Assembly (NCBI GenBank): GCA_963855995.1
Contig: OY979718.1
Coordinates: 39,679,059 to 39,743,058 of the forward strand
From: Muricea muricata
Lineage: Eukaryota > Cnidaria > Anthozoa > Malacalcyonacea > Plexauridae
Direction: 5' to 3'
Length of the DNA: 64,000 nucleotides
Below, piece by piece: positions 40,422-53,400 of the stretch. The position numbers and the translations under genes are program-made. Every line of letters starts with the position of its first letter. The first letter of the stretch is position 1. The notes beneath the pieces were generated by a model. It did not search any database. It saw nothing but the letters and a program-made list of their open reading frames with translations, and was not told the DNA's origin.

Positions 40422-41535
40422 TTGCAGTGCCTGCCCCCAAAATAATGACTTAATAAAAATAAAATGATGAGTGAATTATGTCCATACGGGAAGGAGGCCC
40501 CACATGACTTTTGTCCTGGACCCACAAATTTCTCTGAACAGCCCTGTTTGTCATAGCACAGGTTGCCCAGCTCACAGGTGTTGTCCAGTATGCCACAAAT
40601 TATTATTTTATCAAACTCTTTAAATTATTCTAGCACAAATTTCTGCACCAAAACTAGATACAAAACACCTTGGATAGTTTGTCTATATTTACATGCAGCT
40701 TTTCGCTTAAATTAAGTATTTCTAAACTCATTTAAACCCAAAAAAAGTTTGCAGATGTAGACAAATTATCGAGGGTGTTTTGTGTCTAGTTTTTGTGTAG
40801 AAATTTATGCTATTTTTCTGTTTTGAAGCAGCCGTCTAAATGTGTGTAAATATTGATCGTCAAAAAGCTGTTGCCAACCTTAGAATAGTATAATATATTA
40901 AACAAATGATGCAACAAGTGTTATGTAATTGAACAACACCTCTAAGCTGGTCAACCTGTAGTCATACATGTACCCTGATTCAACCACATTTAATATGTTT
41001 ATTTGTTGTTGTATAGTTATATTTGCACCAAATCCTTATACAAGGTATACCTAGTATTAAATCTGCTATATTTTGTATACTGTTTGTTTTGAAATGATAT
41101 ATATAATACACCAATCAAATGTGTGTCATCACCTGGGGCATATCTGGGATTTGACATTGACATTTCTCAGCAAAAAAATTGTTTAACAATCAAAGGAATA
41201 GAGAGCTAAAGCACTATAAATTTGTTATATGTAGCCTGATACCCTGTAACTTCACTTGTATTAAGCTAAACATATTTTAAGCCAGTACAATTCTATGGAA
41301 CTATTGACTTTTAAACTTTTTTGGGAGTGTTATAAGCTAAAAACCAATGCTAAATGTTAGCCTTTTTTTGAGTGCTGAAAAGTACAATATCACCACTGTT
41401 GTTAAAAAAACTTGTACAAAAACACTCAATTTTTACTCTTAATTAAAACTTACATTATTGTCCCGAGTTCATCACACACTCCCCTAACAAATTTAAATGA
41501 ATTATAATTTTTTTATGACAGTTCTACTCTAACAG
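40422..41535. other. intergenic, possible left flank or LTR remnant of the BEL/Pao element
   Basis: No host exon. A block of about 38 bp at 41437-41475 (CTCTTAATTAAAACTTAC and onward) recurs in direct orientation at 49551-49586, near the other end of the BEL/Pao element. It may be all that can be recognised of its LTRs. Confidence 0.4.
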
Positions 41536-43800
41536 TTAATGCTTCTTACTCATCCTGCAATTGTTCTTTAATATTCTCTTTAGTGATCTTAGCGCTGCTC
41601 TTCGTTCTGGTCTTTTCTCTAACACACCAACATTTTCTTTAGTACTTGCATTGTGATTTTCTTTATCTTCCTTTACCCCACTTATTATTTCTAATGGAAA
41701 TACCAGTTGAATTGGGCGTTCTAAGTCTGACACCGTCTTTCCCTTTCACGTGCTTAACCACTTTTCCTTTCATCCACTGTCCTTTGTTCTTTTCCTCTCG
41801 TAAAATAATTATGTGACACTTTCCATCTTCTTTCTTCCCCAGAAATTCTTCCTTCGCATTTCAACACGTCCGTGCTCTCATCTCGGACATATTTCCATCC
41901 TGGACTGTCCAACATTTCGGGTGTTTCACCTTAAACTCTCTTTACCCAGTAATTTTTTGCGTTTTCAATTTCTTCTTTTTCGAGCTGTCCTTTCACTCGT
42001 TTCAACCTTTGACTAGACAGTTGTGTTTAAATCTCAAACACCAGGCCGTAACCTGTAATGTTTTCCAGCACGAGCTTCTTTCTAGCAACCAAATCCCATT
42101 CGTCTATTTCTTTCTGTGCCACCTGGCACACTAGTTCCTTCAAGGGTTTTTTTTTTACGTTTACTTCCTTGGTGCAGTTAAGATTTGGTTGTTCTGGCTG
42201 TTTCTCTTTGTCCAAAAGCCAATCTGTGCCATGAAACCATCCATTATCTTCCATTCGATTGATACTCGCTCCCCTACTGCCCAGATCTGTTACGTTTTCT
42301 TTCGATGGACAATACTTCCACTTGATATTAAGATCACTCGTTACAGACGCCATTTTCTTCACTCGGTTAGCAACAAATGTTTTCTATGATTTGGCTGGAT
42401 TCAATATCCAAAATAGTGCTACGATGCTGTCCTTCTACACGGTCACCGAAACGATGGGTAATTGTTTCAATTCTTGACACACGTTCTTCGCTATTTTTGC
42501 AGTCATGTGGCCTCTAATTATCGATTTTGCTGTTGACCAACCACTCACACCTTTCAATGTTCCTGTGGAATGATCAACAACCACTATAATTGCACATGAA
42601 CACGCAAGAGCGCTTGCATCTGCGAAGATATGAAGATGGATTTCTTTGATTTTTCGAACACCCTTTGTGATGCTTCTTGCAATTTCAACATTTCGTAACT
42701 GTTTTGTCCATTTCAACCAGTCGTGTTTCAAAGGTTGCGAGACATCAGCGTCCCAAGTCTTAGTTTCGTCGCAAACTTCACCATAAATTCTCTTTCCTTC
42801 CGCCATCGTTGGTGAAGCTATGCCCAGCGGGTCATAAATCTTTCCGAGAGGACTTACAATGGACTTTTTCGTGACCTATGTCTCTTGTGGATATTCAGGA
42901 ACCGAGATATACATTTCGTCTTCTTTCTTGTCCCATGTAAGACAACGAATCTTTGACGGGTTGGGCATGTCCTCGCTCTCTGAGGCTTCCACATTGGATT
43001 CCCACTTATGTAGCGGTAGTTTGGCACTTTCCAAGACCTCTGTAGCCTCTAATTTGAACTTCTCTAACTCCGATACATCAATGCCAATTTGCATAATGTT
43101 GTCAACGTGTGTGTTATCTTTCAAAGCTTTTACCGTGTCTTGGATGTCTGTTGGTTGAAGATCTAAGTAATGCTGAACGATCGCTTCAAGCACAAATGGA
43201 CTTGACTCGACTCCAAAGCGTATTCTAGTAAAGCAAAAGTGTTCTTCGATTCCATTGATACTGAACAAAAATCTAAACGCCTCACGATCTTCTTTCAATC
43301 CGATTTGTAGGAAAGCCTTTTGTATATCTGCGAGAATCAGTTGTGGGGCCATTCGTGCTCGTATCAAAATATCCCAAAGTAATGGTTGGAGTGGCGCACC
43401 GGTAAACATGCAATCATTAACGCTGTTGGTGTTTGGGGTTGGCTTCGCGCTGGCGTCAAACACCATTCTTACTTTTGTACTTGTCGCTTGATTCTCTGGT
43501 AAACATACATGTATTATTTGCAATGTCTCCACGTCCATAAATCAGCCAACCAAATGAAGTGCCTTCAGCAATGGGGTCTCTGTCATTCCCTTCGAAAATT
43601 TCTTCAGACTTTATTTTGTAGAAGGTGCTGCCCCCCAAGATCATATGTATAGGATTTTCACCACTTGTCGTCATGTAAAACCTCTTATCCTTCGTGTGAT
43701 CGTAACTCAGTTTAAGTTTGTTCATGTCCGATCTTTTGACTGTTGTAAAATCTTGCATTGCTGATCCTGCTTGCTATATGTCTTCCTTGGCTGTACAGGT
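41536..43800 (-). pseudogene. BEL/Pao retrotransposon pol, 3' portion (decayed)
   Basis: Minus-strand pieces in order: the post-protease region (43758-43456, with IHMILGGSTF and EGTSFGWLIYG); reverse transcriptase (43538-42876, with VRMVFDASAK, the motif A region LILADIQKAFLQI and RFGVESSPFVLE); a connection and RNase H part (42806-42435, with HIFADAS); an integrase N-terminal part (42362-41740, with SKENVTDLGSRG); and the extreme C-terminus (41733-41536, with RPIQLVFPLE). At the polymerase motif C the usual Asp pair reads VDN. The integrase catalytic core is missing between about 42.0 and 41.75 kb. Several frameshifts and stops are present. It is the second half of the element whose gag lies at 48.2-49.5 kb. 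Confidence 0.85.
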
Positions 43801-43900
43801 ACCATCTAAGGATTGAATTGTGACTTTGTAAATAGGCATTTTCTGGCCTTTGGTTCCATTAACGGTTATAATCTCTTTAAATTCTTGTCGTGCTTGTACA

Positions 43901-44032
43901 GTAATGTTGACATTAGTTATGACTATGAGAAATAGGGACTGGGGAGAGTGTAGAAAGGGAGAACTACAGTGAACATGTGTTCGGATTAAGATGTATGTAT
44001 AAAACTATTAAATATATTTCGTGAACATTACA
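43901..44032 (+). repeat. 5' LTR of the nested Gypsy element
   Basis: 132 bp, from GTAATGTTGACATTAG to GTGAACATTACA. It differs from the 3' LTR at two positions. The ends are inverted, (T)GTAATGTT against AACATTACA. The sequence immediately after, TTGGCGACGAGGA, is the expected site for a tRNA primer. Confidence 0.9.
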
Positions 44033-44224
44033 TTGGCGACGAGGAAAACTCACTTGATTGTTTTACAAAGTCATCGTTTATATACACAAACGATTTATAA
44101 CCTCGAAAGTCAGTTGGAAACGTTATACACAAGCTAAAGATGGCAACTGGCCGATCGATTTGACCCCAATGGCGCCATTTAATCCGTTGTCTGACCCAAG
44201 TTCGCTCAGTCAACGCTGAAAAAC

Positions 44225-45000
44225 ATGGAAACGTCGTTTGAGACCTATCTTATTGCTCTAAATGTGACCGACAACAAACAAAAGCGAGCTCTCTTGTTGT
44301 ATCAAGCTGGCCAAGCCACGCAAGATATTTTTGACACCTTGGCAGAAACGGGTGATGACGACGACTACGATTCTGCTGTCGCATCTCTCGACATGTATTT
44401 TTCGCCAAAAAAACATGTGGACTACGAAATTTTCAAGTTTCGTACGGCAAAGCAGCAAGCAGATGAGTCAATAGATCAATTCACAACTCGTCTCAGAAAG
44501 TTAGCAGCAACGTGTGACTTCACAAGCATTGATAAGGAAGTCAAATCAGCCATAATTCAAAACTGTTGATCAAAACGTTTACGTCGTTATGCTCTTCTCG
44601 ACAATGAACTTACGCTAGCAAAACTTTTGGCAAAAGGTCGAGCTTTTGAACTGAGTGAATCGCAAGAAACTGGAATCGAAAAGTCGCTTGAATCAACAAG
44701 CATTTCTGAGGAGGTCGTTGAAGCTGTTGGCCCTAGCAACAGAGTCCCTGCTCAACAACAAGCATCACGTACACGTCAATATTCTGTCACGCAAGCGCAG
44801 TGTAGAAACTGTGGAGGTCCCTGGCCCCATAACAACAATATTCCAAGCAAAAGGAAAATCATGCTTGAACTGTGGAAAGCCAAATCATTTTGCAAAAGTC
44901 TGTCGCAGTGCTACTCGAATGCGTCGTTCCAGTCAACATGATCCTCGACAGTCAACTAAAAAGTCTCAAAAAGTGCGTAAAGTCTGTGTAAAACCTGGAA
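44225..45000 (+). pseudogene. Gypsy gag (broken)
   Basis: The gag frame starts METSFETYLIALNV at 44225 and is stopped by TGA at 44567. It resumes in frame and shifts near 44820 into the frame that carries a CCHC knuckle (CLNCGKPNHFAKVC). The capsid-like part contains FKFRTAKQQADESIDQF. Inactive. Confidence 0.8.
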
Positions 45001-46625
45001 ACAGTGACAGTAGCAGTGAAGAGGAATTTATTTTTACCTTAAAATCGACCAGTAAGCACAATACTCCACTGATGCAAATTTCTGTAAATAACATCCCTAT
45101 TAACATGGTTATTGACACTGGTGCTTCTATTGATATTATTGATGAACATACTTTCAACACTGTGAGACAAAATGCACCCATAGTTTCAACCTTCTTCTAC
45201 ACGCATATTTGCCTATGGTGCAAAAACACAGCTACCAGTAATGGGCAAATTTGAGGCAACTTTGGCTTGTTCAACTGGCTCAACAACCTCTCAAATTCAT
45301 GTCATCAAAGGCAACTTTGGATGTCTACTTAGTTATCAAACTGCATCTGCTTTGGGTCTTATAATGATAAACATTAACAAGTTGCAACCTGAATATACTG
45401 GTCATGAACAGTTATTGAAGGAATATGCTCACCTCTTCGATGGAATTGGTACCCTCTAGAATTTTAGAGTCAAACTGCACATCGATAAAAATGTTCCCCC
45501 ATCAGATCCATCCCCTCGTCGGATTCCACATGCGTCAAAAGGTTTCCGAAGCTTTAGACCAGCTTGAGCGTGATGGAATTATTGAAAAAGTTGTAGATGC
45601 TACTCCGTGGGTCAGTCCATTAGTAATGATCCCAAAGAAAGATGGTGATGTTAGGTTATGTGTTGACATGCGTATGCCGAACAAAGCAATTCAACGTGAA
45701 CGACATCCGATGCCCACTGTAGATGATTTGATCCACAAATTAAATGGTGCTACAGTGTTCACAAAGCTTGATCTTCGTGCTGGGTACCACCAACTGTCTC
45801 TGGTAGAAGAAAGTAGACATAATTGGCGAGCAAATTCGTGACATTCCTAATGCAATAAACATTAGTGATGATATAATCATTTTTGGTCAGACACAAGCTG
45901 ACCATGACGAAGCTCTTCGTGCGGTTTTTGCACGGTTTTCCCACATCGGACTAACACTGAACCAAAATAAATGTGAGTTTAGTCAATCACAGCTCACATT
46001 TTTTGTTCTTGTCTTCTCTGGGGACGGGGTCTCACCTGATCCAGCTAAGGTGGAAGCAATTCACATTTTGCTCATCTCCACAGTCGGTCAAAGAAGTCCG
46101 AAGTTTTCTTGGCGTGGCAATCTACTGTGCAAAGTTTATCCCAAATTTTAGCGACTTGACAGAGCCCTTACGAGAACTTACCAAGAAGAATGTGCCTTTC
46201 AAATGGTCATCTCGGCATGCACAGTCATTCAATGCAGTAAAGGCTGCCTTGATGAGCGAAACAGAAATGGCTTATTTTGATAAAACCAAACAAACAGAAC
46301 TCATCACAGATGCTTCACCATTTGGCCTTTCAGCAATTCTAACTCAAAAAGTTTCTGGATCAGTTGACAGGAAAGTAGATACAGTCAAACGGAGCGTGAA
46401 GCTCTTGCTATTGTGTGGGCTGTCGAACGTTTGCATGTATACTTGTATGGAGGACATTTTACCTTGATAACTGACTGCAAACCAGTTGAATTGATCTTAA
46501 ACAACCCACAATCCCGACCCCCGGCACGAATTGAGAGATGGAATCTTCGATTGCAAGACTATGATTTTGACGTCAGTTATACAAAAGGTCATCGGATTTT
46601 CTATCCCGCCATCTGCCTATAAATG
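45001..46625 (+). pseudogene. Gypsy protease, reverse transcriptase and RNase H (broken)
   Basis: The protease motif VIDTGAS lies near 45110. The reverse transcriptase starts with VSPLVMIPKKDGDVRLCVDM and TKLDLRAGYHQLSL (motif A) near 45600-45800. It then loses a block before ISDDIIIFGQT (motif C region, about 45860), so the polymerase core is deleted. A connection domain (FLGVAIYCAKFIPNFSDL) and RNase H (LITDASPFGLSAIL) follow with frameshifts. Not functional. Confidence 0.85.
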
Positions 46626-46742
46626 ACACTAGTAGTGACAAACAATTCCAAAACATTGCTGAGAAGTATGTTTGCTTTCTGACTCAACATGCTGTTCCTA
46701 AGGCAATGACCTTACCAGAGATACAACAATTTGTAGCTGCTG

Positions 46743-47942
46743 ATGGAACTCATCACAACAGGTAAATGGTACTTGATAGATAATTTAACCACACAGTCTC
46801 ATCCCAACGTGAGCATTCCCGAACTGAAAGTATATCGAAAAATTAAATCTGAACTCGCGTTGAATGAGCTTGATCGAATTATACTACGTGGCTCCAGGAT
46901 TATTCTGCCAGAAAGGCTTTGTTTGAAAGCTGTCCATATTGCTCATGAAGGCCATCAAGGTTTGGTAAAAACTAAACAGTTGTTACGTGAAAAGGTCTGG
47001 TATCCAGGCATCGACAAACTTGCCAAGAATGCAGTCGATACGAGCATTCTATGCCAAGCAAATGGCCCAAAGTGCCCCCTGAACCGTTACGTATGACCAC
47101 ATTACTCCCACGGCCCTGACACACAGTCAACATCGATTTTTGCGGCCCATTTCCTGGTGGTGCTTACCTTTTAGTAGTTATTGACGCGTACTCGCGCTTT
47201 CCAGAAGTGGAAATTGTGAGCTCAACGTCCGCTCAATCCACAATACTGAAGCTTAAAAGGATCTTTGCTACACATGGCATACCCGAAGTGTTAAAGAGTG
47301 ACAATGGTCCCCCATTCCAGAGCCATGCAATTCACCAGTTTCTGAGAAACCATGGTATTAAACACAAACCCAGCTCACCATTATGGCCACAAGGAAATGG
47401 GGGCGCTGAAAACTTTATAAAACCACTTGTTAAAGCTGTTAAGTTTGCACATCATGACAACAAAGATTGGAAAATGTAAATATTCAATTTTTTACTTAAT
47501 CACAGAGCCACCCCTCACGCTACCACGGGCAAGAGTCCTGCTGACTTGTTGTACAATCGAACAATTCGAACTAAATTACCTCACAGCAGAAAATACAACT
47601 TCAGTTCATCAAGAGGTAAAGGAGAGGGACACAAGATTGAAAAAGAAAATGAAGAATTATTCTGACTCTAAAAATAGAGCAAAAAGCTCAGACATTAAAG
47701 AAGGAGACGTGGTGTTAGTTCGTCAACCAAAATCAAACAAATTGTCCACAAAATACAATCCAGCAACGTTTCAAGTAACACGTCGGCTAGGAAGCAGAAT
47801 TACTGCTCTGAGAAATGGAAAGTATATCACGCGAAATGTTTCATTTTTAAAAAACTATCTGTTGTTAAACAGGATGAATCATCGCATCTGTGGAATCAGA
47901 TCGATGAAGATGATTATTTATCTGATTAATATTTACGATTAA
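46743..47942 (+). pseudogene. Gypsy integrase (broken)
   Basis: The zinc-binding part (HIAHEGHQGLVKTKQLLREK) is degraded: the Cys pair reads CQANGPKC. The catalytic core follows with VVIDAYSRFPEVEIV, SDNGPPFQS and PQGNGGAENF. C-terminal KEGDVVLVRQPKSNK is the usual chain end. At least two frame breaks separate the pieces. Confidence 0.85.
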
Positions 47943-48034
47943 CATGGACTAGGACAGATAAGATACATTTTATTTATTATTCGTTCTGTTGTAGTTTCAA
48001 TAGTTTGAAGTTCTTATTTAAGTAAGGGAGGGAT

Positions 48035-48166
48035 GTAATGTTGACATTAGTTATGACTATGGGAAATAGGGACTGGGGAGAGTGTAGAAAGGGAGAACTA
48101 CAGTGAACATGTGTTCGGATTAAGATGTATGTATAAAACTATTAAATATATTTCGTGAACATAACA
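48035..48166 (+). repeat. 3' LTR of the nested Gypsy element
   Basis: 132 bp copy of the 5' LTR with two differences (AGAAAT to GGAAAT, and ACATTACA to ACATAACA). Confidence 0.9.
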
Positions 48167-48174
48167 GTGCTGAC

Positions 48175-49503
48175 GATACTTGGACTTTCTTGATCGCATC
48201 CTTAGAAATAAAATTCTTTCCCGAGCCAGTGTCAAGAAATGCCCTTCTTGAACTTTAACTGGAATTATCGTTTGAATAACGTGTAAGTACAGGGTCACCG
48301 TTCTTTGGGTCTTTAGGATCATGCAGACTGGTATGGTGTTTCTCTCCACAGTGATAGCGACCTCGGCTACGACAATGTGTTGCCATGTGCCCTGAGCTCC
48401 CACAATTGAAACATAACTTGTTTTCACTAAAGTAAGGCTTCCTTTGGGCTTCCTGTAGTTACACAAGACTTACACGTATTACTCCAGTGTTCGGATTTAC
48501 AAAATATACAACAAGGGGTCTTTTTACCTTTATTGTTCTCATCTTTTCTCTGTGTAAACAAACTGGGGTTTTTTCATCTCTTGTCGCTTGTTTGCTTCGT
48601 ATTACTGCCCTCGACTTTGCTTCTTCTTAACGACTTCTGCAGACTATCAATTAAATTTCTCATTTTCCACTCTTCCCAGTCATCGTCGATCTTACCAAAT
48701 CTGGTTTTACATGAGGCAGCTTATTAATAGTGCACATCACAAATCCGTCTAATTTCTCATGTTCACCTAGAGTTTGTAGAGCATCATAGTTTTTGATTAA
48801 ACTTTCGTAGAAAACTGAAATTCTCTCGTAGGATGATCCTTTCACCGTCACTAAATTCACCACTTCATCAATATGGGCATTTACCACCAATTTCGTTCGA
48901 CCATATTCCCTTTTGAGGCGTTCCCGTGCAGCTGTGTAACCGGTAGAGCTTCGCGAGAGATTTGAAATTTTTTCTCTTACTTTCCCATTGACCATTTCCA
49001 GTAGTTAGCCAAACTTTTCTTCATCACTGATAGGCTTAGCGCCAACTTGCGTAACAAACATGTTTTCAAACCGCACCCAATCTGCTACTGTCCAATTAAA
49101 TGGCGATATTTTCAACTTGGGAAGCTTAGCTTGAGTTGTTCTTGCCGCCTTCTCCATTTCCAGCTTTTTCTCCGTAAGTAAAATTTCTCCGTAAAGCTCT
49201 GCTTCCAATTTTTCTTCGAGAATTTCTCTCTCTTGCTGTCGAATTATTTTTCTATCGCGGTCTTTATCGATACTTTTTGCTTCTCGTTTTCTGTTCTCTT
49301 CTCGTTTCCTGTTCTCTTCTCGTTTCCTGTTCTCTTCGTCTGCGGTTATCATCCCTGATTTGTCTTTTAACCAAAAAATCAGATAATTTATTCATTTGTC
49401 TTACCCAAGGCATGTATTTCTCTCTCACATCTTTCCTCCACTGTCGATTCGCTCGCGGTGTATCTTTCTCATGCTCAATTTTCATCTCTTGAGCCAATAA
49501 CAA
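48175..49503 (-). pseudogene. BEL/Pao retrotransposon gag and protease start (decayed)
   Basis: Minus-strand pieces: a start with MKIEHEKDTPRANRQW (about 49485); a long charged coiled coil with repeated REENRK; the DUF1759-type gag phrase LPKLKISPFNWTVADWVRFE (about 49100); RLKREYGRTKLV and YESLIKNYDALQTLGEHEKL (48995-48660); and CCHC-type knuckles near 48360-48420. Frames change several times. The Gypsy element is inserted just after this part, and the pol continues at 43.8 kb. Confidence 0.85.
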
Positions 49504-50431
49504 AAAACAACCCTATATATGGTCATACCCCGTTATCGCTAATTTCAGCTCTTAATTAAAACTTACGTTATTGTTTCGAATTCATACAAATTGTGATTTT
49601 CAGCCTGTTTAACCCCTGAAAGAAGGTTTAAAAGTGCCAATAGTTCCATAGGCTTGTGCTGTGCATGAAGCAAGAGTTTTGACTCATTTTGCCTGAGCAG
49701 GAGTTTGATCTCCTCTCGGAAAACTCTGGCAGCACTTATTTGTTCTGCTACATCAGTGAAAAAACTTAAGTCTACCGATGAAAAAGTAAATACTCATGTT
49801 ATTACGGCTGGCCACAAACATACATACTAACATATTAAAATAAAGATAAGTTTTTCCATTTTGAAACGTGAAAATGCCGTTAAATTTTGAATATTCACAA
49901 ATTGGCTGAAGTTTGAAACTTTCTGCCAGAGCAGCAGTTTTTTTTTGTCAGCTCTGGAGTTTTTTTGTCCGGAGCCAGAGGGGAAAAACGTGGGGTTTGG
50001 CCAGCACTACCATAGACTTGTGTTTAGCTTGCTTTTCCAGTCATTCCACTTGATTGCCTATTGCTCCAACTACTATAATTACTGTGAAACCTGCCTCTGT
50101 AAGATCTGATATGCATCAATTTTTTAATGGTGCATCTGTCTTAAGTAACATATACGGACAGTAAATCCTGATCAGTAATTATTTTTTATTATTATAGATA
50201 TTTCAGCTCCCTGTCAAAATTCACAGTCTGTTGTCTGACCTAGCTTGATGGGTACCAGTATACACACACATCTATTAACTCAAAAACTTTCAAATTTACA
50301 AGTTACAAAATGGATTAATTATGGGCATGTTTTCTAGTAAGAGATAAAGGCCGACATATGTGGAAAATCATATTTGAAAAAATTTAATAAATATCATTCT
50401 GAAGCAACATTTTCATGAATGTCTTGTGATC
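49504..50431. other. intergenic and 5' flank of SLX4
   Basis: No exon is supported. A four-codon upstream frame (ATG at 50415, TGA at 50427-50429) ends two bases before the SLX4 start codon. No TATA box stands out. Confidence 0.5.
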
Positions 50432-53400
50432 ATGTCAGTAAAACCATCAATTAAGAAAAAGCGGCTAAACTTGAGAACAAAAGTAGCTTCTAGTAAGGCG
50501 GAATCTACTGATTCAGAACAAAGGATACAAACTGATAAGGAAACCGACTTGTCTGAAGATAATGAAAGACAAACAAGCATATCAGTAAAACGTAACTTAG
50601 ATGATGAGCACCTGGATGGAACAAGTGACTGCAATGATAAGGGTGCTGCATTAAAAGCAATTGACAAAATTAGTTCAAACATGCAGTGTTGTCCTGTTTG
50701 CAAATATGACTTCACCAGCATGTATAGTGATTTCAGTAACTTAAGCAGTGATTCAGAAATAAATGATCATATTAACAAGTGCCTGGACAGTGAAAAAGCT
50801 CAAACAAAACCATCCAGTCCATGTGAAGGTTGTCAAATTTGTGGGAAAGATCTAAGTAAATACAATACAGTTCGACGTCAGCAACACATCAATAGATGCT
50901 GTGATGAGTCAGAGAAAACAAAGCCAGAAGTGACTTCCATTTGCTGTCCCATATGTGGAAAACCTTTCAAAACAACAAAGGTAAGAACCACTTGGCAAAA
51001 TATTTAGATTTTATTACTCCGAATGTGATTTTATTTGTTTTATTTATGAATTTTATTAAGTAGCCAATGGTAATATTCTGTTGGTAAAAACTGCAGTAAT
51101 TGCAGGAATTTGCAGAACTTGTGACGTCATCGATACATGCGTAGAATTTAGACAGAAAAATGCTCAACTCCAAAATTTCAAGCAACGTGGCTGCATGGAA
51201 ATGAAACATGTATATATGTTTTCTTATGGCCTTGCTGGGCACTATTCTCTTTGAGTTGCGTAAGTTAGTATCGTAGTTGCGTGAGGTAGTATTTTTATTG
51301 ACGTCATTATTATTTTTACTTATACTTTAACTTATACCAGACAACAAGGGCAACTTGATATGTGCAACATTTTAGTGAAAAATGGTTTCTGTATGTTTAA
51401 TGTAACTAGTACTATTGAAAATATAAAATCATTGCTAAGAGAAACTTATTTCATTTTTGGTCGCTATGTCATGTTTTTTTCAATGTCAATTTTTTAAATT
51501 TTAACACATATCAGATATTTATGGTTTAAATTAATGCTTACGCCAGCAAAATCAATTTTTTTGATGTCAACGAAAAATGTATTTTATTTCAAGCATGCAA
51601 TGTTGCTTAACTTTTAGAAGTGAGCAGTTTTCCATGCAAAGCCCATACAGTATCCTTATTCAGCTACAATACTGCTATTATTATATGTATTACATGTATA
51701 GTCGAGGCAAGCTCATATGAAAAAGTGTGCAAAATTGAATAATGTTAGCACTCATCATTTGGTGGAATTAAATCGAAAGGAAAATAGAAATGATCCAAAG
51801 CTCACAAACAGTTCAAAACAAAACCCTGCCCAAAAACCCACTGCCCAAAACAACAACGTGGCTATACAGGATACGTTAAACATCGCTAGAAACAATTGTA
51901 GACGAAAAAGAAAGGCTACTCTTCCATCCAAGTAAGTAACATTGTCACCTTCCTTCATTAGTTCATTCGCGTTCTGTCAGACGAATCTCTTTTGAAATCG
52001 GGAAACACCCCTCCCCTCCCACCATTAACGCACTAGTTACGCCCTGGACACCGATTTTACGCAGTCTACGTAATTATATTCGAATATTTTTTTTCAATGA
52101 CATAAATATTAAATCCAGTGTTCACAATTGTTTTTGAAGTAGAGTTACTACGCTAAGAAGATTTTGGAGAGTAATGATTCACACTTTGTTGAAGTTAAAG
52201 GTCCATGTTTGTGGGAGGTGGGGGTGCAATCTGGCCCGAAAAGATCTTGTTTTTGAAGGAAATTCCCTAGGTCACCGACCCGTCTTTCTCTCGTTTTTTT
52301 TATAAACATAAATAATCTGTTTCCAGAAATACTATTACGAGCACACGTACTCAAGTGTTTGGTCACGGTTGTTAAACCCGAGGAAGCATTAAATTGAGTG
52401 TTTACTCGATATTTAACAATTATTTGCCGAAGGCGAGGTGATTATCGGGGAATATTCACCGAGAGGAAGTCGAGGTGAATATTTCCCGAAAATCACTGAG
52501 CCTGAGGCGAATAATTGTTTTAGTGTTTTTACACAAGTTATTTTAATTTTGTTTATTTCTTTGTCCGTAATTTGTACAAAACGGCGGCTAGTCGCCATTT
52601 TGTAAACTTGCTTTTACTGTTATATTCACCTGTAGGTGAATATAAACGAATGTCACGTCATATTGGACCAATCACAACGTCGGATTTCTTATGTTCACTT
52701 GTGTAAAAATACTAAAAGTGTATATTCCTCAGTTGTGAAATATCTTGTAGGAATTTGGATGATGATACTCAGCTCGCGTTGGCCTTGTCAGCGTCATTGC
52801 AATCAGACTCTTCTGATATCGGAGAGCTTGGTAGACGAAAGACGAAAAAGCAAAAGAAAGAAAAGTAAGATGTGTAAATGATCACTTTTTCCTTTTGTTA
52901 GCAAACTAATTGAACTTCCCAATGTATGCGCTGGATTTTCCCCTTGTTTTTTAAAGCTTTGCCTTGTGGATATATTGCCCTTTAGTGTATTGTATATGAT
53001 ACGGAATTCACATCATCTTTTTTCCTACCTACTTATACCTACCCAAAATTGTCTTATTATGCACCTAAAAACGGCCAAAATGTCTCAATCCGTTAAATTT
53101 TTTACCTTTAATTTGCCTGCATGACGATCATGCGCCAGTCAAGTCAACTTGAAATTGAAGTTAACTGGGATTTGAAAATAATAAATTAGCCTGATTGTAG
53201 CCTGCTCTACCTGCATGACCTCAAATTTGGGAATTCATGCACTTTCTTTTTTTTTTTCAATTTGTAGCAACTGCTTTATATTTAATTACAAATTTAGCAT
53301 GCGTGTAGGTCAATTCTGTTTTGGCTTACTGTTCCACAATTATATGCAAAGTATAGAAGAAATATCAAGATAGGGTAAATTTGAAGGGTGAAGGGTTAAA

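Larger units (their letters stand above)
43901..48166 (+). mobile_element. Gypsy (Ty3-type) LTR retrotransposon nested in BEL/Pao
   Basis: A 4.27 kb unit with LTRs, primer site, gag, protease, reverse transcriptase, RNase H and integrase in Ty3/Gypsy order, on the opposite strand to the BEL/Pao host element that it splits. A purine-rich tract GGGAGGGAT precedes the 3' LTR. The flanking tetranucleotides GTAC and GTGC differ by one base and could be a target duplication. Confidence 0.9.

Noticed and set aside
40334-40551. Possible hAT MITE starting GAGGGGCGTCCAGAGG
   Set aside because: No matching right terminus or 8 bp duplication could be found.
41281-49665. Inverted similarity (CCAATAGTTCCATAG-like) outside both ends of the BEL/Pao element, considered as LTRs
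   Set aside because: LTRs must be direct repeats; this pair is inverted and only about 35 bp, so it probably reflects an unrelated dispersed repeat.
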